Assembly: GCF_002933815.1 (NCBI RefSeq)
Contig: NZ_BEYR01000004.1
Location: 62,001-126,000, forward strand
DNA length: 64,000 nucleotides
Source of the DNA: Sphingobacterium sp. HMA12
GTDB lineage: Bacteria; Bacteroidota; Bacteroidia; Sphingobacteriales; Sphingobacteriaceae
Direction of reading: 5' to 3'
The notes beneath the pieces were generated by a model, which was not told the DNA's origin, ran no database searches, and saw nothing but the letters and a program-made list of their open reading frames with translations. Position numbers and translations under genes: made by a program. Shown here in pieces: positions 44,801 through 52,022 of this stretch. How positions within the stretch are numbered: position 1 is the first letter of the stretch; each line of letters begins with the position of its first letter.

Positions 44801-45045
44801 AATAGTTGCTCTTTTGATTCATATCCCATTGCCGAAATGACAATTTTAAAATCACCACGTCCATATGAAAAAGCAAATCTTCCGAGACTATCTGTGATAA
44901 AAACAAGTTTTTTATCTGCTGTCTGTATTGTCGCAAATGGTATTGGTTTAAGATCCCGATTTTTAACAGTGCCTTTAAATTGGATTTGTGCTTCTGCCGC
45001 TACGACCATCAGCAGAGCGATCAGTATACTTACTAACTTTTTCAT
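41860..45045 (-). CDS. SusC/RagA TonB-linked outer-membrane protein
   Basis: A 1061-residue TonB-dependent transporter. After a signal peptide (ending AEAQ) comes a carboxypeptidase-regulatory-like domain (FKGTVKNRDLKPIPFATIQT), then the plug with the SusC signature (VNLMERLEGKLAGMQFDNRSGNSEINIRGLNTFNEGSSRPLIVLDNFPYEGSLENINPNDIESVTVLKDAAASSIWGSRAGNGVIVI, near residues 130-220, abridged) and the barrel ending AGVNFQF. Substrate unknown. The presence of a TlpA-type thioredoxin as first gene is atypical for sugar loci and recalls peptide- or TlpA-linked ones. Confidence 0.92.
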   Translation of the reverse strand: MKKLVSILIALLMVVAAEAQIQFKGTVKNRDLKPIPFATIQTADKKLVFITDSLGRFAFSYGRGDFKIVISAMGYESKEQLFRIDKTHVDIILLAKENILEEASVNTGYQMLPKERSTGSFGQIKNKDLNAMTTVNLMERLEGKLAGMQFDNRSGNSEINIRGLNTFNEGSSRPLIVLDNFPYEGSLENINPNDIESVTVLKDAAASSIWGSRAGNGVIVINSKKSGLQDRTRINVSANTMITEMPDVFYRPAISSSDFIKVERMLFEKGYYDTQYNGSSNKMFIFSPVVELLYANKNGSVSSGELEQKIEYWSANDYRKDYSKYLLRTGIGQQYYADMESNSSNNSMRVSVGFDRQSGTRIMSTDQRFTFKVINETKLGKKGKATSSVAYTESNNTSSANFPDENLNPGGTRSRIYPYAELVDATGKALAIPKGFNQNFADSAGAGKLLDWNYRPLDDVSKSLLENRLKHMVASMQLKYQLLESLSGELIYGYEHQSGNTTMSYSEQSFYTRNLINRYSQIVNNQVKYIVPRGDILNKSVSNMQSHRVRGQLYFNRTWDNNHSLNMLLGGEISAAKSTTDSYGVYGYDKDVMVSKDVDYVTRFPTYGGLFGNQTIPSFSKFTDRINRFVSLYSNLQYNFRDRYNLSLSARRDASNGFGSNTNTRWNPLWSAGVAWQISKEPFIQNIGWVNQLKLRATTGAGGNAIPSSSSETMITYVSKAPVSGLPYAVVVTPPNPNLKWETVKMNNYGLDFEVLNHKISGYVEYYEKRSYDILSLDVVDQTSGFVNMPKNIGEIKSKGLDLGLTGTITIGKFVWNPQVNFSYASNTITQYKGGIGESAFYVNGGVSITPIEGNPLYPIFSYQFAGLDAQNGDPVGYLNGQRSKDYIKIIADSLQYLNFHGTALPPYYGSFNNNFSYGRLNLNVALMFKWGHYFRKEALVYSSLFESWSDHGDFEKRWQKTGDEHNTTIPSMIFPANADRDNFYSKSSANIDRADLVRVQSIRLSYGLGIKQGKHTINGSVFIGGNNLGIVWKKTKTDLDPDFLGTPNPRMFTAGVNFQF

Positions 45046-45049
45046 GACC

Positions 45050-45652
45050 TTACTTATAGTTAGCTAATACTTCAAGCTGATGTTCGCTTACAAGCCGCCC
45101 TCCAGTTACACCTTCCACTATACCCCTTGAATTTATCCACACATATTGAGGTATTGCTATAAAAGGAAATAGCTGAGCAAAATATTGATCGCGAAATATC
45201 GTCGTTAGCTGTCCGTTTTTAAGCGATCCATCCTTCATCTGATTGATTTTAGAAAAATCATCTTTTGTAACGATCGAATTCACTAATACGATATTAAGTT
45301 TACCATCGAATGATTTTTGCATAGCACCTAGTTTAGGGAAAGCTTTCACACATGAAACACACCAAGTACCCCAAAAATCGATGACCAAGGGCCGCCCCTT
45401 ATATGCTTCCAATGTTTGCCGGATTGTATCACCTTGACTATAGAACAGGTGTTCTCTTGTCCAAAAATCTTCGGGCACCCTCTGCCCAATCATTAAAGGC
45501 ATAATTTTAGACCCATCGGCCCCGCTGTCCTTGCGGGGCGTCTGAGCCGATAAACTAAACATAGAAAACCATAGGATAGATAGTAGGGCACTATGCAGTT
45601 TAATTGTCTTCGGATTGGGCAAGACCTCTCCTGCCCCAAAAAAATATTTCAT
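45050..45652 (-). CDS. TlpA-type thioredoxin, first gene of SusCD operon
   Basis: A 200-residue exported thioredoxin-fold protein. A signal segment (residues about 15-36, LHSALLSILWFSMFSLSAQ) directs it out of the cytoplasm. The redox motif is GTWCVSC (C98, C101) rather than the usual WCxPC, and a cis-Pro is present in FIAIPQYVWINS. The gene is 4 bp before the SusC gene, and the SusD gene follows, all one operon. It may reduce or isomerise disulfides in its partners or substrate; this is inference. Confidence 0.85.
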   Translation of the reverse strand: MKYFFGAGEVLPNPKTIKLHSALLSILWFSMFSLSAQTPRKDSGADGSKIMPLMIGQRVPEDFWTREHLFYSQGDTIRQTLEAYKGRPLVIDFWGTWCVSCVKAFPKLGAMQKSFDGKLNIVLVNSIVTKDDFSKINQMKDGSLKNGQLTTIFRDQYFAQLFPFIAIPQYVWINSRGIVEGVTGGRLVSEHQLEVLANYK

Positions 45653-46273
45653 TTTTTAGGTGTTTAAAGAGTGACCTAAACACATCGCCTTCCCTTCCGA
45701 CTTAAATCAGTTTTTCCAGGTTCCTAAGCCTTGCTTAGATCACTCCAGTAAATAATAGAACTATTAATAGGTTCTCAGATGCGGTGCTTTACAATTACAG
45801 GTGATTTGATAGAGACGATACCGCATCAGTTGGAAAAATGAAAAACCGACCTTTTTTATAGAAAAACTATATTTATTTTTTAGAATCTTTGCTTATGAAT
45901 TGCAAAATCCGTACTTTTAAGCTGCTAAGAATAAAAGAAACAGGGATAGTCCAATTGTCGGGCATTGATCTTGAAAAAATCAGGTCGGCAAAACCAAAAA
46001 GCATGTGTTGGTAAGAAATCCTTGTGGGGCGTTCTTATTTACACTACCGACACGATTGATATCAGCCGCTTATGGTTTTTATACTTTTGACAACTACTCT
46101 GGTGGACAATACTTGTTCTTAATCAACAATGTGACTACATGGTTTCGACAAGGATCCTTGATCAGTCGTTGTAGTGGTGGTGTTTTTGACTCATTTGATT
46201 TCATAATTTAATAGCATTGGAGTTATTAAAAAGAGTCTCGAGGAGAAGTGAGAAGGTATCACCTTTAAATATT
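45653..46273. other. Leader region upstream of the TlpA-SusCD operon
   Basis: About 620 bp without a clear gene. It contains a small hairpin (CTAAGC and GCTTAG at 45724-45738) and a wide stem (GATGCGGT 45778-45785 with ACCGCATC 45820-45827), which may belong to the operon's leader. A 39-codon frame on the plus strand (45895-46014, MNCKIRTFKLLRIKETG...) has no ribosome binding site and no homology known to me; I do not call it a gene. No exact TAnnTTTG element is seen for the operon. Confidence 0.4.
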
Positions 46274-46361
46274 GAAGAGGCGAGCCTCACTATCTTCCAC
46301 TGAACATCGGGCACGGCAAAGAGCCTTGACACAGTTTCCAATAGAGAGTGCTCGCCCCTCC
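46274..46361 (-). ncRNA. Candidate rod-shaped structured RNA (6S-like)
   Basis: Downstream of a near-perfect promoter the minus strand folds into a long rod. A 12-bp closing stem (46361-46350 with 46285-46274, two G-U pairs) is followed, after a 3-base bulge, by ACTCTCT paired to AGATAGT with one mismatch. An open centre and short inner stems come next (GGC/GCC near the loop). The length from promoter to last stem is about 88 nt, shorter than known 6S RNAs (about 180-200 nt). The end of the transcript is not certain, and it may extend to a T run near 46231. No reading frame occupies it. Confidence 0.38.
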
Positions 46362-46367
46362 TTGTTG

Positions 46368-46398
46368 TAAAGATACAAAAAGCTTGGGGGTTCGCAAA
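46368..46398 (-). promoter_or_regulatory. Strong promoter of the structured RNA
   Basis: On the minus strand TTTG (46398-46395), a spacer of exactly 19 bp, then TATCTTTA (46375-46368). This is TTTG-N19-TAnnTTT with one mismatch in the last base, the best two-box promoter in the window; it points away from the XRE gene. Confidence 0.68.
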
Positions 46399-46530
46399 CC
46401 CTACATCTCGTGTCATTTGAAATTTGCCGTTTCGATATCCGAGACTAAATCAGATTAACTGATTATAGTACAAATATAATTAAATAACAATTACCAACAA
46501 AATATTTTGTAAAAACAACAAATTAAATTA

Positions 46531-46905
46531 ATGAATATTGGAGAAAAGATTAAGGAAATTGCCGATAAAAAAAACTTGTCGCAGAAAATGGTTGGTGATC
46601 TAATAAATGAAAACCAGCAAAATGTTGGGAATGATTATAAAAAATCTTCACTTTCCCTTGAGAAACTATTAGCCTATTCAAAGGCATTAGATCATAATTT
46701 CATACAATATTACTATAATGACGAGCCATTTAAGAGCTATCGAGAGGAAGAATGTAAACAATGGGATGAAAAAATTGATACTCTAAAAGAGCAATTGGAT
46801 CAGGCCAATCGATTAATCTCAGTTCAAGAAGAAACCATACAAACGCAAAAGGAGCTTATAGCTACTCAGAAAGCACTAATTGAATCGCTATCGACCAAAA
46901 AATAG
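46531..46905 (+). CDS. XRE-type regulator with coiled-coil tail
   Basis: A 124-residue protein. The N-terminal ~60 residues look like an XRE helix-turn-helix (IGEKIKEIADKKNLSQKMVGDLINENQQNVGNDYKKSSLSLEKLLAYSKALDH, abridged), with the recognition helix less conserved. The tail, from about residue 75, is a coiled coil (LKEQLDQANRLISVQEETIQTQKELIATQKAL) with a heptad-like QT/AT repeat and should dimerise the protein. It is very AT-rich compared with its surroundings, and no neighbour is coupled to it. Likely a mobile-element regulator. Confidence 0.65.
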   Translation: MNIGEKIKEIADKKNLSQKMVGDLINENQQNVGNDYKKSSLSLEKLLAYSKALDHNFIQYYYNDEPFKSYREEECKQWDEKIDTLKEQLDQANRLISVQEETIQTQKELIATQKALIESLSTKK

Positions 46906-47260
46906 CGATTATTTAAATTTAGCAGCTTTCGTATCAGCCATCATTTCAACTGATGGAGGTATAGCTTCTGCAATTTTCTCAAAGCAGAAAAAAATATAAA
47001 AGATGAAGTCGACTTTTATCCGCTTCAATTATATGCATATGAGGCCTTCGGACTAAGTATTGCCGCTGGCCTCAAACCAAGTCAACTCTCCAACTACTTT
47101 TACGGCAATAGCCCACGTCCAATGATTGGGATTATACCTGTCAAGTAAACTCTGTCGCTGATATTAGCATTAAATAGAAAACAAATTTTAAAACCTTTTT
47201 GATATTAAAATATTTATCACTAAATTGTTGATGCCGGTTAAAGTAAAACCAACTCTAACT
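46906..47260. other. Gap with possible coding remnant
   Basis: About 355 bp. A 60-codon open stretch on the plus strand (about 46963-47148) reads as protein-like in the middle (DFYPLQLYAYEAFGLSIAAG and onward to LSNYFYGN...GIIPVK) but has no start codon. It could be the broken end of a lost gene. No family recognised. Confidence 0.3.
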
Positions 47261-47395
47261 AAGCCTCCGGAGTTACATCTGGAGGCTTTATTTTAAATCA
47301 TCCTTGAATTTCAATAAAGTACTTTTCATAAAAATTAGGTTAATAAAAAAGGTAACTCCCCTTACATCGCCCGATGATAGGGGAGTTTTTTTTCG
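47261..47395 (+). terminator. Two terminator hairpins in repeat block A1
   Basis: The first stem is AAGCCTCC and GGAGGCTT (47261-47288) followed by TATTTT. The second is AACTCCCC and GGGGAGTT (47354-47387) with an inner CATCG/CGATG stem and a run of eight T. Neither has an obvious gene ending before it on the plus strand other than the remnant. Confidence 0.6.
47279..47395. repeat. Dispersed repeat A, copy 1
   Basis: This block matches 51381-51515 with indels; the common parts are GGCTTTATTTTAAATC, ATTAGGTTAATAAAAAA, and ATCGCCCGATGATAG inside the terminator. Confidence 0.7.
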
Positions 47396-47479
47396 ACCCG
47401 TCCTGAAATAGCTATACAGTTTACCCAGATGGTACAGACAGGGTACACTTCTTACATAAATTGGCCGACCGCGAGCGAA

Positions 47480-47585
47480 GCTGGTAAACTTTTACCAAGA
47501 TGATACAGATAGGGTACAAATGGGTGCATATCACCGGAATATGCAATTATAGGATGCCAATTAAAAAACGCTAATATCTGGCGGA
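47480..47585. repeat. Dispersed repeat B, copy 1
   Basis: About 105 bp nearly identical to 51272-51372 over the last 60 bp (ATATCACCGGAATATGC, then AATATCTGGCGGA). A degenerate third copy of its first part (GTTTACCCAGATGGTACAG) lies at 47418-47450. The order is A then B here, but B then A at the second site. Confidence 0.75.
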
Positions 47586-47643
47586 CCAAACAAAAAAGCC
47601 ATTCCCTTGCGGAAATGGCTTCTATAAATTTAAAACTACTTTA

Positions 47644-48313
47644 TTACAGTTTTTCGATCTCTTCGATAGAAAGACCTGTTCCTTTCGCTATATCAGCTAT
47701 TGCAATACCCATTTTTTTGAATTCCTTAGCAATAGCAATGGCTTCTTCCCGCTTTCCTTCAATCTTGCCTTCAATCTTACCTTTCTGAATCCCTTTTTTC
47801 TCAGCTTTATCTAATAAATATTCTTGAGTGCCCATAGTATCGCTCCTTCCTATTTTTGTTTTTATTTCTTCTTCAAACTTAGATAAATTGCATACAAAAA
47901 GCAATTTATCGATCTCTCCTCTGCCATTGAGAGCTAATCTATTGAGGAAATATACTCAAAACTTCCTCATTATCAAAACTTACGTAGTAAGTAAGGAAAT
48001 CATATAGCCCTTGCCTCGTATCCTTATCCATCTCCCGATTTATCATTTCGTCATAAAGATCATGCTTAATCGCTTTCAGCCCTTCGTCACTTATTTTCTT
48101 GTTCTTGATAGCCAAAAGAGCAGTAAGGACAATCACTGAAAATGGATTTTCATTAGCTCGTAATACCGACTCATCCTGATCCATGATCTTGTAACTGTTA
48201 AAATCGTAGCGCAATGACGTGCCCATAAATTCTTGCCGATACACCACTGGCCGGTAGCCTCCATTTTCATCAGCCAAGATCGCTTTAGTCGTAATAGGGA
48301 CTTTGTACCCCAT
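47644..48313 (-). pseudogene. Broken Rpn-family gene (truncated and frameshifted)
   Basis: Two frames carry parts of one Rpn/PDDEXK-type protein. The first, 48313-47939, encodes RQEFMGTSLRYDFNSYKI and DLYDEMINREMDK and stops at FPQ; the second, 47904-47644, continues NRLALNGRGEIDKLLFVCNLSKFEEEIKTKIG with the C-terminal KGIQKGKIEGKIEGKREEA tail, ending SIEEIEKL as in the intact copy at 31264. The downstream frame is open from before the stop of the first, offset by +1, so one base change broke the gene near 47940. The N-terminal half is missing; an intact thioredoxin gene ends 2 bp upstream. Confidence 0.75.
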
Positions 48314-48314
48314 A

Positions 48315-49922
48315 TTAAATCCCTTGCATCAATTGATGCGTAAATAGTTGTGGATAAGTTTTTGAAAGTTCATTGGTCAGATTATGCATTTGAAAATCAT
48401 CATTTCTAATTCTACCATCAGGATCCATCAATACATACCTCGGAATCCCGTTAAATTTAAATAATTCGCGCAATGCCCTATATTCATCGGCAGAAATTCG
48501 ATAGGATTCAAACATGCTATTTTTAACAATATAATCTCTATAAAACTCCATATCTGGGGTACCCTCACTATCTGTCACAAAAACAAACACCAAATTCGGG
48601 TTATCTTTGAGTTTTAAGCGTTTCTCCTGCATTGATTCTATACCATAGCGGCACGGACCACACCACTGCGCCCAAAAGTCCACAACAACGACTTTACCAC
48701 GATACTTATCCGTCAATCTTCTAAAGATGGCCGCGGAATGGGTTTGGGGTAGCAAATAGCCATTTCTGGATTTCTTTACACGGTCAGCAAGCTTAAGCGC
48801 TTCATTCCTTAGGTCTTTATTTGTTAATACAGCCAACAATTGACCTGTCTTGTTAGTTATCCCAGCTGTATCAGCTGCATCATTTAAATTAAACTGTAGC
48901 GTACGTAGTTTTGCAACTTCGGAGATCAGCGTATTTGCGATTGCTGGGTTAGATTTTTGATTTGCCGAATCCAATACCAAATATAAATTCTCTTTGCCAT
49001 GACTATTTAAGGCGTCATAATAGGCATCAATACGAAATAGCGTCGAATACTCGAATCGGTTGATAAAGGTTGAAAATTCATTTTGTACCAAAATAGCTGG
49101 ATCATTTAGGTCCAAACGAGTTATAAAATTATAATAATCACTGGGTAGCGGTTCGTTAAGGAAGGTATTTTTAGGATTGTTCCTTAGGTAATCCTTTCGA
49201 TACATTTCCAGATCCATTAATTGCACTGCAAAACTGAGGGCAACATCCGTTCGGATCAGATTTTTTAATTTGGCAGAGAAGCTGGATTTTGCTAAACGTT
49301 TATTTACATCATTTTGAACCGAATCCCAGACCGTCAAGATTTGCTTTTTAATTTCCGAAATTGGTTGCTTTGTCAATCTGCTTTCCATTCCGTGATAAAA
49401 GACACGTTGATTCTTTCCCCAATCAAATTTCTTGTATTGCTGATTGTCGGCAGCAAGAGGCCCTTCAAAACATATGAGTTCAATATTTTGATCTGTCGCA
49501 ACTTTAAATCGCAAGGCTAGCGTCTGTCCTGGTTCAATATAAAATTCAAATCGGTTATTTTTAAACGTAATATAAGCGACCTTCGGGTTAGTCGCCAAGT
49601 AGCTCGCTTCAAAACGGCCATCCGGATAAATCTGTACGGTAGTAGGATAATCTTCACGCGTCAGCTGATTACTACTATAGATAATGCCGCTTGTAAATGC
49701 TAACGCGGGAGTATAATCTTCGATAAATCCAATTACACGTACGGTATCAAATTGAAAGAAATGATCTTTATAAGACGCTAGCTTTTTTTTCACCTTTGCT
49801 TTAGCTAACTGTTGCACGATCCAATCATTAGGATCGGTTTTCAGCGATTTTTCGTTCGAAGATTGTGCAATAGCAAAGGATAAAGAAAATAAAATTAAAA
49901 AAGAAAGTATTGGAAACTTCAT
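48315..49922 (-). CDS. TlpA-type thioredoxin with long N-terminal domain
   Basis: A 535-residue exported protein from the ATG at 49922 (the frame is open 11 codons further). A signal peptide (MKFPILSFLILFSLSFAIAQ) is followed by about 390 residues of DUF4369-like and helical sequence (VIGFIEDYTPALAFTSGIIY, FEFYIEPGQTLALRF) and a thioredoxin domain with VVVDFWAQWCGPCR (CxxC near residue 415) and GIPRYVLMDPDG. The architecture is common in Bacteroidota. It lies between two broken genes and is intact. Likely a periplasmic disulfide reductase. Confidence 0.82.
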   Translation of the reverse strand: MKFPILSFLILFSLSFAIAQSSNEKSLKTDPNDWIVQQLAKAKVKKKLASYKDHFFQFDTVRVIGFIEDYTPALAFTSGIIYSSNQLTREDYPTTVQIYPDGRFEASYLATNPKVAYITFKNNRFEFYIEPGQTLALRFKVATDQNIELICFEGPLAADNQQYKKFDWGKNQRVFYHGMESRLTKQPISEIKKQILTVWDSVQNDVNKRLAKSSFSAKLKNLIRTDVALSFAVQLMDLEMYRKDYLRNNPKNTFLNEPLPSDYYNFITRLDLNDPAILVQNEFSTFINRFEYSTLFRIDAYYDALNSHGKENLYLVLDSANQKSNPAIANTLISEVAKLRTLQFNLNDAADTAGITNKTGQLLAVLTNKDLRNEALKLADRVKKSRNGYLLPQTHSAAIFRRLTDKYRGKVVVVDFWAQWCGPCRYGIESMQEKRLKLKDNPNLVFVFVTDSEGTPDMEFYRDYIVKNSMFESYRISADEYRALRELFKFNGIPRYVLMDPDGRIRNDDFQMHNLTNELSKTYPQLFTHQLMQGI

Positions 49923-50080
49923 ATATAGGCCATTGGTTTCCATAAAGTTAATCATTTTATTTTAGAAAGCTACGAATAAAATGGTGAAAAACACAGTCCC
50001 CTCTTCCTCGCCCGCGGAAAAAGGGGACATTTTTGAATATAGAAAAGCTCCAATCCATAAATTTGACATATCTTCTTGTT

Positions 50081-51216
50081 CTATTCCCAATCAAATTCAA
50101 TAACGTTATTATTCAATTTCCATTTGGAAGGAAATATATTGTCAAGCCAATCAAGAGGCTCTCCAATGGGTTGATGAACAGCCGCATGGGTAAAGCATTC
50201 TTTAATGAAATTTTTCTGAGATACCCCTACCGCTTCTGGCTGTGCCGATATAAACAACGCAGTGCTACTTTCGGCCAAAAGTTTCATCCATTGCCTATTT
50301 TTTTCCCATGCTATTTTTGTCGTCAATCCGACGCAATCGCAATCGACTTCATAAAAAGTGCGATGTTGCGGCATACGGAAGCCCAAAGTATTTACACCCA
50401 TTTTTTTTGTTCTCCACCACTCCTTACCACTCGTATCGTCACCTGTACGGTAAAGTTCAAATACACCTGCAGAAAGATGGCTTACGGTATTGCACCCCAT
50501 TAAATAGGTATTTCCTGCAGCCTTGCGAATTGATCTATAGAGGTTCAATACAATCTCCGCATTCGTTTTGCTACGGTCGTTAAAATGCCATCCAGGTACC
50601 GTTATATGTTCCGCCATCTCGGATCCGTATTTTGAAAATAACTCGAATGTCGTATAATCATGTTTAACAAGCTCGAAACCCCATTCGCCGTATAAGCGGA
50701 ACAGACTTTGAACATAATCCATATTTTCATCTATAGTCGGATCAAGTACTTGACCGCGATTTTTAATAAACAAATTTTCCCTACACCCCGGTCTAGCCAA
50801 AAGAGGCCTTGTCCATAAACCCGCACGCATCCCCAATTCTTTGATTTGCTCAACCACATTAGCCATATCTCCAAACTTCTCATTCGGGCTGGAATAATCC
50901 GTACCTTTAGACCAACCATCGTCTATCACAGAAACGGACGATTGTCGGTATCCATTGCCAGAGGAGAAAGTAAAGACGTATGTTCGAGGATCACTTTAGC
51001 TGAGTTGTTGCCATAGGCAAAATACCAATCATTAATTCCATAAACAGGCTTTTTCACCTTCCTCGGCTTTTCACACATAATCTTACAAAATAGCTGTACA
51101 GTCGTAAAGGTATTTTCACCGGATATACTTTTAGTTGCAACCACATCGGCGGCATGCAAACTCCGATGGCCCAACAGGACACCTTCCCCACCGTTTCTAA
51201 AATTCTTCCTAGCCAT
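50081..51216 (-). pseudogene. Broken alpha-galactosidase-like glycoside hydrolase
   Basis: The main frame (50929-50081) reads VIDDGWSKGTDYSSPNEKFGDMANVVEQIKELGMRAGLWTRPLL (abridged), then FELVKHDYTT with the catalytic-Asp region of GH36/GH27-type enzymes, continuing to a natural-looking end (NNVIEFDWE). Upstream, 51216-50926 in the neighbouring frame supplies PVYGINDWYFAYGNNSA and MDTDNRPF, which in an intact protein would run into VIDDGW. A single-base indel near 50930 separates them. The N-terminal half is missing next to repeat B2. Both losses make it a relic, not a functional enzyme. Confidence 0.75.
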
Positions 51217-51271
51217 CTCTTCGAATCCCTACGGAAAAGATTAGCGTTCAGTAATTTGATTAGAAATGAGC

Positions 51272-51372
51272 AGCTGGGTAAACTTTGTACCCAGATAGGT
51301 ACAGATAGAGTACATATCACCGGAATATGCAATTATAGGAATACCGATAAAAAAATGCTAATATCTGGCGGA
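51272..51372. repeat. Dispersed repeat B, copy 2
   Basis: Second copy of the repeat at 47480-47585. It contains GGGTA-N7-TACCC at its start and lies at the truncated 5' edge of the galactosidase relic. Confidence 0.75.
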
Positions 51373-51380
51373 GAGACTGT

Positions 51381-51515
51381 CCTTGGTAGCCTCTTTATTT
51401 TAAATCCACATAAAGTCAATACAACGTTTATACAGATCTAAAAATACTTTTCAAATTAGGTTAATAAAAAAGTAACTCTCCTCAGATCGCCCGATGATAG
51501 AGAAGTTCTTTTTTT
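51381..51515. repeat. Dispersed repeat A, copy 2
   Basis: Second copy of the block at 47279-47395, with the terminator hairpin degenerated. Order relative to B is reversed, so the two sites are not simple direct duplicates. Confidence 0.65.
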
Positions 51516-51680
51516 AATATCGAAGGCCCAACTTTACTAAAAAGGCTCATTGATCTAAAACGTAATTGTAATGGGAATGGACTTGAAGGTACTTATATTA
51601 AAAGGCGTATTTTTATACAAAATAACAAGGTTGTATTGACCAGAACTCCCAGTTATAATAGAAGTATCCAAATATTTTCG
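51516..51680. other. Gap before csbD copy 2 terminator
   Basis: About 165 bp of AT-rich sequence; no gene or element recognised. Confidence 0.4.
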
Positions 51681-51683
51681 CAA

Positions 51684-51717
51684 AAAAGCGGATAACATTA
51701 TTTTGCTATCCGCTTTT
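51684..51717 (-). terminator. Terminator of the second csbD-like gene
   Basis: An 11-bp stem (AAAAGCGGATA and TATCCGCTTTT) followed on the minus strand by T bases. Compared with copy 1 the A-U pair became G-C on both arms (compensatory change). Confidence 0.78.
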
Positions 51718-51743
51718 CATTATCACAAAAAAAACACTTCTTT

Positions 51744-51929
51744 CTACAATCCGTTCAACCAACTATTCACTTCATCTTGTGTTTTTCCGGTCTTCTTCTG
51801 AAGTTTACCGACCAATTCATCCTCTTTGCCTTCTGCATATAGTAAATCATCATCCGTTAGATCGGCATATTGCTGTTTTACTTTGCCTTTAATCTCATTC
51901 CAACGGCCTTTCCAAGTTAATTCGCTCAT
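51744..51929 (-). CDS. CsbD-like stress protein, copy 2
   Basis: A 61-residue CsbD-family protein identical in sequence to the one at 30998-31183, with six silent base differences. The 5' leader and terminator are also copied. It lies at the right edge of the accessory stretch. Either a recent duplication under selection for the protein, or gene conversion, explains the identity. Confidence 0.9.
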   Translation of the reverse strand: MSELTWKGRWNEIKGKVKQQYADLTDDDLLYAEGKEDELVGKLQKKTGKTQDEVNSWLNGL

Positions 51930-52022
51930 ACTATTTTTCCTTTCGTTATTTATGAATAGAACAGCCTGCAGCCGTAATCGTTTAAAGGAAATTGTTATAA
52001 AATGTTAAAATCAGTACGGAAA

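Larger units (their letters stand above)
51681..52013. repeat. Duplicated csbD block, copy 2
   Basis: Counterpart of 30938-31262 in the same orientation, including the 11-bp terminator stem AAAAGCGGATA/TATCCGCTTTT (51684-51717), which has changed together on both arms so that pairing is kept. Confidence 0.85.

Noticed and set aside
45895..46014. Small plus-strand frame of 39 codons beginning MNCKIRTFKLL
   Set aside because: Looks peptide-like but has no ribosome binding site, no promoter of good quality and no known homology; kept only as a remark in the gap.
46005..46211. Plus-strand frame of 68 codons
   Set aside because: Low-complexity, no start signals, overlaps the probable leader region of the minus-strand operon.
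46274..46361. Signal recognition particle RNA
   Set aside because: The GGAAGGAAGCAGC-type loop of small SRP RNAs is absent.
46381..46400. T-loop-like sequence GGGGGTTCGCAAACCC as part of a tRNA
   Set aside because: The flanking arms do not form acceptor, D or anticodon stems; it is part of the promoter of the structured RNA.
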